Positions 1 to 8,165 of a stretch of 64,000 nucleotides of DNA are shown here, piece after piece; within the stretch, counting starts at the first letter, position 1, and each line of letters begins with the position of its first letter. The position numbers were made by a program, and so were the translations under genes. This stretch comes from Pseudoalteromonas sp. Z1A8 (GTDB taxonomy: Bacteria > Pseudomonadota > Gammaproteobacteria > Enterobacterales > Alteromonadaceae). The stretch lies in assembly GCF_011378855.1 (NCBI RefSeq), contig NZ_WTLB01000005.1, positions 62,001-126,000 of the forward strand, written 5' to 3'. Under the pieces are notes generated by a model. The model had not been told where the DNA came from. It searched no databases and saw only the letters and a program-made list of their open reading frames with translations.

Positions 1-401
1 TCTTTTGGCAAACTGAGTTGTATTTTGCAGTTATTCTCAAGCTTCACTATTTGAGAAATTTGTGACGTACAATGAATATGCCCAGACACTATATGCCCAC
101 CCAACTCAGTACCAAACGTAACAGAGCGCTCATAATTAACTAAACTGCCTAGCTCAAGTAGGCCTAAATTAGTTAACTTTAGGGTTTCGTCAATCACATC
201 AAAATGCACTTGCGCCACCACATCGTGATTACTTAGCTCAACTTGCACAACGGTTAAACAACAGCCATTAATAGCAATACTTGCGCCTAAATCTAAATGC
301 TTAACGTACTCATCGCTTACCGATACAACTAAGCGTAAAACACCGTCTGTTTGAGTTTTAGAGACTACCGTAGCTTGCGTTTGCACTATTCCTGTAAACA
401 T
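1..401 (-). CDS. ribE: Riboflavin synthase alpha subunit (partial, C-terminus off the left edge)
   Basis: Reading the minus strand from the ATG at 401-399 gives a protein starting MFTGIVQ, the invariant N-terminus of riboflavin synthase, which dismutates two 6,7-dimethyl-8-ribityllumazine molecules to riboflavin in the cytosol. About 133 codons are present. They include the segment GASIAINGCCLTV and the stretch VTFGTELGGHIVSGHIH of the first lumazine-binding barrel. The second barrel lies outside the window. The gene is divergent from norM, an arrangement I know from other Gammaproteobacteria such as E. coli (ribC/mdtK). The 128-base gap to norM shows no RFN-type riboswitch. Confidence 0.93.
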   Translation of the reverse strand, partial: MFTGIVQTQATVVSKTQTDGVLRLVVSVSDEYVKHLDLGASIAINGCCLTVVQVELSNHDVVAQVHFDVIDETLKLTNLGLLELGSLVNYERSVTFGTELGGHIVSGHIHCTSQISQIVKLENNCKIQLSLPK

Positions 402-529
402 AAAATCACTTTAAATTATTACAAAGTGCTAGTTTAACGTATCAACTCATAAAATCATTCACTCCTGTGATTTTTATTTAAACCCCAATAGATTACAATT
501 ACGCCCTATTTTATCAACTAGCTGTTTTT

Positions 530-1900
530 ATGACCTTTTGTAATTGGGAAGCCAAGCGTTTACTTTCCCTCGCTTTACCTGTTTTTTTAGCGCAAGTAAC
601 TCTTATTTTAATGTCGGTCGTCGACACCATCATGGCCGGACAAGTCAGCCCTACTGATTTAGCTGCACTTTCTATTGCTACGGGGATATGGAATCCTCTT
701 TTACTTGGCCTTCAAGGTATTTTATTAGCGCTTACTGGTATTATTGCGCAGTTTTCAGGTGGCGATGATCGCAAAGGTATTAGTCATTATTTTCAACAAG
801 CTCTCTATTTAACGGCTATTTTATGCTGCGTAGGCTTTTCTATTACCTATTTAGCCGACACCATTATTTTTAAACTAGACACCAGCCCAGCGATTGCAAA
901 TCTTGCGTATGATTACATTCACTTTGTTAAATGGGGCATTTTTGGTTTTTTAACTTTTACGGTATACAGAAACGTTACCGAAGGCATGGGTATGACCAAG
1001 CCCGCGTTTTATATAAGCCTGCTGGGTTTAGCCGTAAATATTCCGGTAAATTATATTTTTATAAATGGCTTATTTGGCTTACCCGCTTATGGCGGCGCAG
1101 GGTGTGGTATAGCAACAGCCATTGTTTTAACCGTTATGGCAATAGCGCAAGTTACCTATTGCCACACAAGTAAAAAGGTAGATGCCAAAGGCCTGCTTTC
1201 ATCATTTAAAAAACCTAACCTAACCACTATTGGTATAATTACAAAATTAGGGATACCAATCTCACTAGCCACTTTTTTTGAAGTTACTTTATTTGCATGT
1301 ATACCTCTGTTTATAGCGCACTTAGGTGCAGTTGCAGTCTCTGGTCATCAAATAGCAGCAAGCGTTACTACTTTGTTATTTATGATGCCGCTGAGCTTAT
1401 CTATCGCTATAAGTATTCGTATAGGCAATTTATTTGGCCAAAATAAAATGACCGAACTTAAAGTTGCGGTATCTACTAGCTATATTTTAGCAATTGCTAT
1501 TGCATTATTTTTAGCACTCATAACATTCCTCGGCCGTGATTTAATTAGCCAGCTTTATACCGACAGCCCTGCCGTAATGGCATTGGCTTCATCAATTATG
1601 ATTTTAGCGTGTATTTATCAGTTACCGGATGCACTACAAGTTGCAGCAAATGGCATACTTCGAGGGTTAAAATACACCACGCCTATATCGTATATCACGT
1701 TTATATCGTATTGGTTAATCGGCTTTTGTTTAGGTTACGTATTGGCAAGAACAGACATAATTGTGCCAGCCATGGGGCCACACGGCTTCTGGACTGGGAT
1801 AATAGTAGGTCTTAGTGTCGCTGCTATTTTATTAATGCTAACGGTAAAAAAACGTCTAAAATATGAATTTCTTAAAATTGATACACTTAATCAAAACTAA
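530..1900 (+). CDS. norM: MATE family multidrug efflux pump NorM/MdtK
   Basis: The 456-residue product is almost entirely hydrophobic with about twelve predicted membrane segments, the usual size for NorM-type cation/drug antiporters of the inner membrane. The N-terminal segment PVFLAQVTLILMSVVDTIMA and the later GHQIAASVTTLLFMMPLSLS are the two matching half-repeats typical of MATE proteins. It would exchange Na+ or H+ for cationic drugs; the substrate cannot be read from the sequence. It is divergent from ribE, and its last 38 bases overlap the start of the next gene, which suggests co-transcription or a misplaced downstream start. Confidence 0.93.
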   Translation: MTFCNWEAKRLLSLALPVFLAQVTLILMSVVDTIMAGQVSPTDLAALSIATGIWNPLLLGLQGILLALTGIIAQFSGGDDRKGISHYFQQALYLTAILCCVGFSITYLADTIIFKLDTSPAIANLAYDYIHFVKWGIFGFLTFTVYRNVTEGMGMTKPAFYISLLGLAVNIPVNYIFINGLFGLPAYGGAGCGIATAIVLTVMAIAQVTYCHTSKKVDAKGLLSSFKKPNLTTIGIITKLGIPISLATFFEVTLFACIPLFIAHLGAVAVSGHQIAASVTTLLFMMPLSLSIAISIRIGNLFGQNKMTELKVAVSTSYILAIAIALFLALITFLGRDLISQLYTDSPAVMALASSIMILACIYQLPDALQVAANGILRGLKYTTPISYITFISYWLIGFCLGYVLARTDIIVPAMGPHGFWTGIIVGLSVAAILLMLTVKKRLKYEFLKIDTLNQN

Positions 1901-2927
1901 TAAACTCAGCCTGAAAACATTACCAGCTACAATACTGGTAATGTTCGTTTTTGCGCTTACCGGCTGTAGTAAAGCACCCAGCAGTGTAAACGCAACTTAT
2001 GTTGAGCGCTTAAGTAGCACCGTTAATGTAAATACAACAAAGCCTGTGTCACTCAAGCAACTCCTCTTACTGCGGCCTACCCCAATAGCACAAAGTGACT
2101 TAACATTGAGTATCGTTGAGCTTGCAGGTATTAGCCAATGTAAGCTTAACGTGCTTATAAGTGAGCATAATAACCAATTAGGAAAAACAGCCAGTGCTGC
2201 GGGGCAATTAAAGTATCAAATAAACTTTATTAAAAGTGCGCAGGTTTGCTTAAATACACTTGATAAAAATAGCCCTAGTTACACAAAAATACTCGCTGCC
2301 AAAAACCACAAAGAAACACACCTAATGCACTTTTTTAACGCCATGCTATTTAAAGAACCAGAGCTTAATAAAACATGGCTGTTAACATCAAACGAGCTAA
2401 GTAGCGAACCCGCAGGCTTTAGTGATACCTTGCAGGCGCTCAAACAACTTGTACTTATTAAGCAGCAAATTAACGCTAAAGAATTTAGTGAAATTAATAG
2501 CGATTCTATTTTTAGTGCACTCGAACAGCTTAATAAATATCAATTTAACCAAGCTTTAATTCAGTCAGCCCGTAAACAGGTAGTGTTAAACAACAACGCC
2601 ACACAGCTTGTAAAAACACTAAACTTTAACACCCTATGCCCAGAGGGTAAAAACAATAAAAACGCAAAAATCATGAGCAACGTATTTCAAAAGTTTTACC
2701 TAAAACAAATTCAGCCCTATCAAGCGCAGTTAACTGGTTATTTAGAAGTACTACAACCGCTTTATAACGAGCTTTGGTTTAACGAAAGTATCTCCAGCCC
2801 TCAAATTAATAACTTAGTAAAAACGGGCTCGACAAGTAACTTACTGAACTTACTAAAAAGCTCAGCTAAAAAACATGTGGTTTGGTGGCAAGTATTTTAT
2901 AAAACGTGTGAAATAAGCCCAATATGA
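1863..2927 (+). CDS. DUF3080 family lipoprotein
   Basis: A 354-residue protein with a lipoprotein signal ending in the lipobox LTGC (Cys about residue 35). The segment ISQCKLNVLISEHNNQLGK followed by LKYQINFIKSAQVCL matches my recollection of DUF3080 proteins of Gammaproteobacteria, and the protein ends with the usual paired-Trp/Cys stretch. No function is established for the family. The start used overlaps norM by 38 bases. The hydrophobic core VMFVFALTGC needs the basic residues upstream for a signal peptide, so an early start is preferred over the internal Met at 1941, but a start just after the norM stop is possible. Confidence 0.75.
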   Translation: MNFLKLIHLIKTNKLSLKTLPATILVMFVFALTGCSKAPSSVNATYVERLSSTVNVNTTKPVSLKQLLLLRPTPIAQSDLTLSIVELAGISQCKLNVLISEHNNQLGKTASAAGQLKYQINFIKSAQVCLNTLDKNSPSYTKILAAKNHKETHLMHFFNAMLFKEPELNKTWLLTSNELSSEPAGFSDTLQALKQLVLIKQQINAKEFSEINSDSIFSALEQLNKYQFNQALIQSARKQVVLNNNATQLVKTLNFNTLCPEGKNNKNAKIMSNVFQKFYLKQIQPYQAQLTGYLEVLQPLYNELWFNESISSPQINNLVKTGSTSNLLNLLKSSAKKHVVWWQVFYKTCEISPI

Positions 2928-2967
2928 ATAAAAAAACGGCAAATAAACTCAAAAACAACAAACTTGC

Positions 2968-2996
2968 TTGATTCACCAACCGCCACGCTATATATT
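2968..2996 (+). promoter_or_regulatory. Promoter of the tRNA-Val array
   Basis: TTGATT (2968-2973) and TATATT (2991-2996) are separated by exactly 17 bases and are followed by a GC-rich stretch (AGCCGCCG) before the first tRNA. A GC-rich discriminator is typical of stringently controlled stable-RNA promoters. The expected start of transcription is near 3003. Confidence 0.7.
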
Positions 2997-3040
2997 AGCC
3001 GCCGTTGTTAAGCAATTAACACCTACTTAAATAAAGTAAT

Positions 3041-3117
3041 ACGACTGTAGCTCAGTTGGTTAGAGCACTACCTTGACATGGTAGGGGTCGGTGGTTCGAA
3101 TCCACTCAGTCGTACCA
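3041..3117 (+). tRNA. tRNA-Val (anticodon GAC)
   Basis: A full cloverleaf is visible: acceptor ACGACTG pairs with CAGTCGT over seven base pairs. The D-arm is GCTC/GAGC and the anticodon stem CTACC/GGTAG carries the loop TTGACAT (anticodon GAC at its centre). The T-arm contains TTCGAAT. CCA is encoded in the DNA (3115-3117). Length is 77 with the CCA. Confidence 0.97.
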
Positions 3118-3147
3118 ACATTTAAGAAAAGTATAATTGAAGGAAAA

Positions 3148-3211
3148 AGCACTACCTACTCTTGACCACCCGGTCCAAGGATCAGTAGTTCGAATCCACT
3201 CAGTCGTACCA
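3148..3211 (+). pseudogene. Decayed tRNA-Val copy (3' half intact)
   Basis: After an AT-rich spacer, the sequence keeps AGCACTACCT from the D/anticodon region and then an intact T-loop, acceptor 3' strand and CCA (TTCGAATCCACTCAGTCGTACCA, 3189-3211). The 5' acceptor strand and D-arm are missing, and the middle has been replaced by ACTCTTGACCACCCGG. It cannot fold as a tRNA. Its relative at 3371-3430 shows that tRNA plus remnant was duplicated as one unit of about 223 bases. Confidence 0.75.
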
Positions 3212-3263
3212 ACATTTAAGTAAGTTTTAATAAAAATACAATCTTAGCACTTCATAAAATTGT

Positions 3264-3340
3264 ACGACTGTAGCTCAGTTGGTTAGAGCACTACCTTGAC
3301 ATGGTAGGGGTCGGTGGTTCGAATCCACTCAGTCGTACCA
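3264..3340 (+). tRNA. tRNA-Val (anticodon GAC), second identical copy
   Basis: Identical over all 77 bases to the tRNA at 3041-3117, including encoded CCA. It lies 223 bases downstream of the first copy and has no equally clear promoter of its own, so it is probably processed from the same transcript. Confidence 0.97.
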
Positions 3341-3370
3341 CTTCAAAGTAATAATAAAAACCAAAGAAAA

Positions 3371-3430
3371 AGCACTCCCCACTCTTGATCACCCGGCCCA
3401 AGGGTTCGTGATTAAAATTCACTCAGTCGC
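3371..3430 (+). pseudogene. Second decayed tRNA-Val remnant
   Basis: AGCACTCCCCACTCTTGATC and the following CACCCGGCCCAAGG parallel the remnant at 3148-3211, and the end ACTCAGTCGC keeps most of the acceptor 3' strand. The CCA is lost and the T-loop is altered, so decay has gone further than in the first remnant. The 296 bases that follow, to 3726, hold only the hairpin listed next. Confidence 0.65.
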
Positions 3431-3676
3431 AATAATTAAAGCCTATATTTCAGATAGTTAAATAGTCCATCTAATCAACTCGTTTATTTCTTTCATCCAA
3501 AATTTAAAAAACAACTAGAGCTGAGATCCAAATGAACATTATAAAAAGTTACAGTTTTATCGATTTCCACCAAAACGTCCAAACCACATTTTTAGTGCTT
3601 TAAGATAGTTATTGCGAGTTTATGAAGTGTGTTAGGTTAATAAAAAGAAAGCTTAACGAGTGAAGCAGTCTAACAA

Positions 3677-3708
3677 CGCCAAAACTATCTATTGCTTTAG
3701 TTTTGGCG
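3677..3708 (-). terminator. Hairpin 3' of the sugar porter gene
   Basis: CGCCAAAACTA and TAGTTTTGGCG form an 11-bp stem with a 10-base loop, 19 bases beyond the stop codon of the minus-strand transporter. The following minus-strand sequence is only weakly T-rich, so it may be an imperfect intrinsic terminator. Confidence 0.55.
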
Positions 3709-3726
3709 CTTATTAAAGAGATAATA

Positions 3727-5124
3727 CTACCCTTTCATTTGTTCAAGCTCTTTGCCTTTGGTCTCGTGTAAAAACTTAAATACAAATATAACTGAAACAA
3801 ACGCGCAAAATGCGTAAAAACCATAAGCCCCTGCTAAACCAATACCGGTGAGCATAACAGGGAACGACCAGGTAATTAAAAAGTTAGCTATCCACTGGGC
3901 AAAGCCGGTAACTGCAAGGCCAGAGCCGCGAATTTGGTTAGGGAACATTTCGCCTAACATAACCCACATTACAGGGCCCCACGATAAGTTAAAAAAGAAT
4001 ACATAAGCATTAGCGGCTATTAAAGCAACTATGCCCTGCTCTCCTAATTCTAAGTTGCCTGTTGAGCCAATATCTGCATTTAAAAAGGCATAAACAATAA
4101 CCGAAAGTGTCACCGTCATACCAATTGAGCCGGTTAACAAAAAAGGTTTTCTGCCAATTTTGTCTATAAAATACATGGTAATAAACACCGCTAAAATACT
4201 TACAAAGCCGCTTATTATATTAATAAGTAACGCGTCAGATTCAGTAAAACCGGCTGCTTGCCAAAGTACCGCGCCGTAGTAAAAAACAACGTTAATGCCT
4301 ACTAATTGCTGAAATGTAGCTAAGCCAATTCCTATCCAAACAATGGGGCGTAAACGTTTTTTAGGTTTATCAATAAGATCAGATAATTTAGGGTGGTGTT
4401 TATCGCCAGCAAGAGACTCTGCTATTTCATTTAATTTAAGAGCGGCAGTTTCAGCACCATATAATGACGATAAAACACGTGCAGCAGCGTCTTTTTTACC
4501 AGCCATAATTAAGTATCGAGGGCTTTCGGGGATAAAAAATAAAGCGATTAAAAACAAGCATGCAGGTAATAACTCAACCCAAAACATCCAACGCCATGTT
4601 TCAAAGTCGAGCCAAAATATAGCCGTAGAACCGCCAGCAGTATTGGCTAAAAAGTAGTTACTCACAAATGCGCTAAACAAACCAAAAATAATAGCCACTT
4701 GTTGCAGTGTAGAGAGCGTGCCTCTGTATCGCGCCGGGGCAATTTCGCTAATATAAGCTGGGGTCATAACCGACGCAGCCCCTACAGCTAAGCCGCCTAA
4801 AATGCGATAAATCACAAATTCAAACGAGGTGACTGACACACCCGAGCCCCAAGCACTTATAATAAATAAAGCAGCGGCAAAAAGTAATATCGGACGCCGA
4901 CCAAATTTATCAGCTAACCGACCTGCGCAAAACGCACCAATGGCACAACCAATTAGCATGCTCGATACGTTAAATCCCGTACCCGCACTACTGGAGCCAA
5001 ATGCCGTTTGTAATCCATCAACCGTGCCGTTAATTACACCGCTGTCAAAACCAAATAAAAACCCGCCAATGGTCGCAACAAAGCAAACCAGTACTATTAA
5101 AAGTACATTTTCTTTCTCGTTCAT
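3727..5124 (-). CDS. MFS sugar:H+ symporter, probable D-xylose transporter (XylE type)
   Basis: A 465-residue, twelve-helix sugar porter of the Major Facilitator Superfamily. Visible family signatures are the early GFLFGFDSGVINGT, the loop motif DKFGRRPILL, PESPRYLI before the central loop, GRKPFLL in the second half, and a C-terminal HETKG. The usual final motif is PETKG. It would bring xylose into the cytosol with a proton. The assignment to xylose rests on position: the LacI regulator lies 73 bases upstream on the same strand, and xylB/xylA follow nearby. Arabinose or glucose cannot be excluded from sequence. Confidence 0.85.
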   Translation of the reverse strand: MNEKENVLLIVLVCFVATIGGFLFGFDSGVINGTVDGLQTAFGSSSAGTGFNVSSMLIGCAIGAFCAGRLADKFGRRPILLFAAALFIISAWGSGVSVTSFEFVIYRILGGLAVGAASVMTPAYISEIAPARYRGTLSTLQQVAIIFGLFSAFVSNYFLANTAGGSTAIFWLDFETWRWMFWVELLPACLFLIALFFIPESPRYLIMAGKKDAAARVLSSLYGAETAALKLNEIAESLAGDKHHPKLSDLIDKPKKRLRPIVWIGIGLATFQQLVGINVVFYYGAVLWQAAGFTESDALLINIISGFVSILAVFITMYFIDKIGRKPFLLTGSIGMTVTLSVIVYAFLNADIGSTGNLELGEQGIVALIAANAYVFFFNLSWGPVMWVMLGEMFPNQIRGSGLAVTGFAQWIANFLITWSFPVMLTGIGLAGAYGFYAFCAFVSVIFVFKFLHETKGKELEQMKG

Positions 5125-5197
5125 AAGTATCCATATTGTGTGTTGTTGTTATTTTATATAGATTTTGAAGCTCAAAAGGGTGTGCGTACTCGTTTAT

Positions 5198-6238
5198 TTA
5201 GTTGTTTTTATTGGCTGAGCTTGATTCTCTTTCTATTAATTCAAAATCTAAAATATGTCTTAAGTCTAAGCTTTTTACATTGCTTAAATCGTTATACTGA
5301 CCCGATGCAAGTAAAGTAATCGCAAGCTCAGCCATTTCATTAATAGGCTGTTTTACCGTAGAAATATTTGGCCAAACTATGGTTGCAAGTTGCGTGTCAT
5401 CAAAGCCAACAACCGAGAGTTCGCTTGGAATATTAATACCTTGTTTTTGAGCTATTGAGATTACAGCGGCCGCCATATCATCGTTAGCTGCAAAAATAGC
5501 TGTTGGTTTATCATCAAGCGAAAGTAATTTTATTGCCGCTTCCATGCCCGATTGATAGGTAAAACTGCCCTGCTCTATATACTCAGGTGGCGTTATTATT
5601 TTATTAGAGCGCAATGCATCTAAATAACCTTGGTAACGCAAACGGCTTACACCTTGTTTAGTGTCGCCAATAATATGTGCAATTTTGCTATGCCCTTGAT
5701 TTATTAAATGCTCTGTAACATCAAACGCCGCTTGATAATCGTCCATGCATATATAAGGGGAGCGATTTAATTTTGTATCTGGTGTTATTCTTACAAACGG
5801 AACATTTGCTTTAGTAAGAACATCTAAAACCTGTTCGTTGTCGCACATAGGAGGCAGTAAAATCATGCCATCAACCTGTGTAACATCAATAAGTTGCTTT
5901 ACCGATTCAATTGTTTTGTCAATATCGGTATGCGCTTCGTCAACAACAAGGTGATAGCCCAATGCGCGGCATTTTTTAAGCGCTGCCAATAAAAACTGGC
6001 TTATGTAAGAGTCACTTGGGTTATCGTACAACAGTCCTAAAAAGAATGACTTAGTACTAGCAAGACGCCTAGCAGACACATTTGGCCGGTAGTTTAATTG
6101 CTCAACAACCGCCATTACTTTTTCGCGGGTTTTGTCGCTTACTTTTTTGTCTTGGTTGAGCACGCGCGAAACTGTCATCATTGATACACCAGCCTGCTCG
6201 GCTACATCTTGTATTCTTGCTCTTTTAGGATCGGCCAT
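5198..6238 (-). CDS. LacI-family regulator of xylose genes
   Basis: The 346-residue protein opens with a LacI helix-turn-helix (IQDVAEQAGVSMMTVSRVLN, about residues 8-27). A hinge helix ending in YRPNVSARRLAS and a periplasmic-binding-protein-like sensor domain with GFDDTQLATIVWPNISTV follow. LacI proteins bind palindromes with a central CG, and two perfect copies of TGTTAGCGCTAACA lie in the promoters at 6381-6394 and 9245-9258. I infer that it represses the GH43 gene and xylBA, and that xylose or a xylo-oligosaccharide releases it. It probably forms an operon with the downstream transporter. Confidence 0.88.
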   Translation of the reverse strand: MADPKRARIQDVAEQAGVSMMTVSRVLNQDKKVSDKTREKVMAVVEQLNYRPNVSARRLASTKSFFLGLLYDNPSDSYISQFLLAALKKCRALGYHLVVDEAHTDIDKTIESVKQLIDVTQVDGMILLPPMCDNEQVLDVLTKANVPFVRITPDTKLNRSPYICMDDYQAAFDVTEHLINQGHSKIAHIIGDTKQGVSRLRYQGYLDALRSNKIITPPEYIEQGSFTYQSGMEAAIKLLSLDDKPTAIFAANDDMAAAVISIAQKQGINIPSELSVVGFDDTQLATIVWPNISTVKQPINEMAELAITLLASGQYNDLSNVKSLDLRHILDFELIERESSSANKNN

Positions 6239-6352
6239 TACTGTTATTACCTACTCACAATCAGTGGATTGTTATAATTAACTTTCTTAATTTTCATTAT
6301 ACATAATTGTAAAGCTTGATATTGTTTACAGCGCGTTTTAAATGATTACTTA

Positions 6353-6394
6353 TTGACAAAGTCTTATACTACACTGAAAATGTTAGCGCTAACA
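6353..6394 (+). promoter_or_regulatory. Promoter with LacI-type operator upstream of GH43
   Basis: A consensus-like TTGACA at 6353-6358 is followed 17 bases later by a weak GAAAAT, whose last base begins the perfect 14-bp palindrome TGTTAGCGCTAACA (6381-6394). The operator covers the expected transcription start, a position suited to repression. The same palindrome recurs before xylB. Confidence 0.75.
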
Positions 6395-6449
6395 ACAAAT
6401 TTATAATATCCACACCCAATAATATAAAAAACTTAAAAAGGCCTATATT

Positions 6450-8060
6450 ATGAGCATGCTGCAAAACCCAATTCTAAGAGGCTTTAACCCAGACCCAAAC
6501 ATTGTCAGAGTTAATAACGATTACTACATAGCCACATCAACATTTGAATGGTTTGGCGGTGTGCAAATTCACCACTCTACCGATTTAGTAAATTGGCGAG
6601 TTATAGGCCAAGCACTTAACACCGTAGAGCAACTCGATATGCGAGGAGTGCCCGACTCTTGCGGCGTATGGGCTGCGCAACTTAGCTACAACAATGGGTG
6701 TTTTTATTTGGTATATACCAATGTAAAAAGCTTTGATGGCCCTTGGAAAGACACACCAAACTATTTTGTATCAACCACTGATATTACCGGTAACTGGTCA
6801 CAAGCGACTTACTTAAATTCAAGTGGTTTTGATCCGTCTATTTTTCACGATGATGACGGTAAAAGTTATTTACTCAACATGTTGGTTGATCACCGCAACA
6901 ACGCACTATTTGGTGGCATAGTGATGCAAGAGCTTTGCCTAAAAACCAATAAGTTAATAGGCGATGTTAAACCTATATTTTCAGGCACAGAACTTGGTTG
7001 CACTGAAGGCCCACATATTTTAAAACGCGGCGATTACTACTATTTAATTACCGCTGAAGGTGGCACTGGGTATGAACACTGCATTAGTGTAGCGCGTGCT
7101 AAAAACGTATTTGGCCCTTACCAAGTACACCCACACAACCCTGTAATAACAGCAGTACATGAGCCGATTAATGCGCTACAAAAATGTGGCCATGGAGATT
7201 TTTTTCAAACACAAACCGGTGATTGGTATACGGTATTTTTAACATCTAGACCACTGACCGAGCGTGGCCGCTGCATTACAGGGCGTGAAACAGCAATTGA
7301 GCAAATAATCTGGAAAGACGATGGCTGGCCTTATGCAAAACACACAAATAAAGCCCCCAGAATACACGTACCCGTTGAAGGTTTAATGCTAAATCCACAG
7401 CCGCAACCTCCTGCACATATTGATTTTAGTAACGATGATCTGACTGTTGATTTTCAGTCATTGCGCATACCCATGTGCAAAAGTTGGGTCTATAAAAATA
7501 CTCAAAAAGCATCGCTCACCCTAGTAGGTAAAGAGTCTTTAAGCTCATTGCATCAGCAAAGTTTTATTGCCAGGCGGGTACAGGCTCAACATACTGTTAG
7601 CAGTACATGCGTTGATTTTGCGCCGAGCAGCTTTCAGCAGATGGCGGGGCTAGTGTGTTATTACAACACCGCACATTATTACTATTTGCATATAAGCGGC
7701 GGCGATGTAGGCGATGAAACCACACCGCGTTATTTAAATATAATTAGCTGCGATAAATACCAAACAAGCACACCTGTTGCACCGCTTTTGCTTAAAACAA
7801 ACAAACCTGTTTACTTAAAAGCTGATTTTAATGGCGCTCAGCTGCAGTTTTACTACGCCACCGAGGAAAACTGCTGGATAACGTTTGGCCCAGTGCTCGA
7901 TGGTAGTATTTTATCTGATGATTACGTACAGCAATCACCGCAAGGGTATCGCCCTTGTTTTACCGGTGCTTTTGTTGGTATGGCGTGCCAAGACTTATCG
8001 GGGCAAAATAAAGAAGCTCACTTTTCATTTTTTGATTATGACGAACCTAGCGGCGAATAA
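6450..8060 (+). CDS. GH43 beta-xylosidase / arabinofuranosidase (cytoplasmic)
   Basis: A 536-residue protein with no signal peptide. The N-terminus NPILRGFNPDPNIVRVNNDY is the five-bladed propeller start of GH43, with the catalytic-base Asp in FNPDPN. Further GH43 landmarks are FDPSIFHDDDGKSYLL and GCTEGPHILKRGDYYYLITAEGG, which contains the likely general-acid Glu. The last 200 residues form the beta-sandwich found in XynB-like GH43_11 enzymes. It probably cleaves xylobiose and xylo-oligosaccharides in the cytosol to xylose. It lies directly behind a LacI operator, and a 7-bp GC hairpin (8050-8068) overlaps its stop codon. Confidence 0.88.
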   Translation: MSMLQNPILRGFNPDPNIVRVNNDYYIATSTFEWFGGVQIHHSTDLVNWRVIGQALNTVEQLDMRGVPDSCGVWAAQLSYNNGCFYLVYTNVKSFDGPWKDTPNYFVSTTDITGNWSQATYLNSSGFDPSIFHDDDGKSYLLNMLVDHRNNALFGGIVMQELCLKTNKLIGDVKPIFSGTELGCTEGPHILKRGDYYYLITAEGGTGYEHCISVARAKNVFGPYQVHPHNPVITAVHEPINALQKCGHGDFFQTQTGDWYTVFLTSRPLTERGRCITGRETAIEQIIWKDDGWPYAKHTNKAPRIHVPVEGLMLNPQPQPPAHIDFSNDDLTVDFQSLRIPMCKSWVYKNTQKASLTLVGKESLSSLHQQSFIARRVQAQHTVSSTCVDFAPSSFQQMAGLVCYYNTAHYYYLHISGGDVGDETTPRYLNIISCDKYQTSTPVAPLLLKTNKPVYLKADFNGAQLQFYYATEENCWITFGPVLDGSILSDDYVQQSPQGYRPCFTGAFVGMACQDLSGQNKEAHFSFFDYDEPSGE

Positions 8061-8088
8061 ATCGCCGCCACTTAAGTTTATTAGTTGA

Positions 8089-8160
8089 TTTAAAGCTGAT
8101 ATAAAGCTTTTTAAAGCTCCTTTGTAACTCCTTTAAAGCTCTTTTAAAGTTCTCTTAAAA
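8089..8160. repeat. Degenerate TTTAAAGCTC direct repeats
   Basis: The gap between the convergent GH43 and oxidoreductase genes consists of imperfect copies of TTTAAAGCTC / TTTTAAAGTTC, about five in 72 bases. No ORF or strong hairpin explains it. It looks like slippage-generated simple sequence. Confidence 0.55.
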
Positions 8161-8165
8161 CTATT

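Noticed and set aside
402-529. RFN (FMN) riboswitch upstream of ribE
   Set aside because: The 128-base gap to norM is too short for the usual element and shows none of its conserved hairpins.
3148-3211. Third functional tRNA-Val
   Set aside because: No 5' acceptor strand or D-arm exists, so the cloverleaf cannot form.
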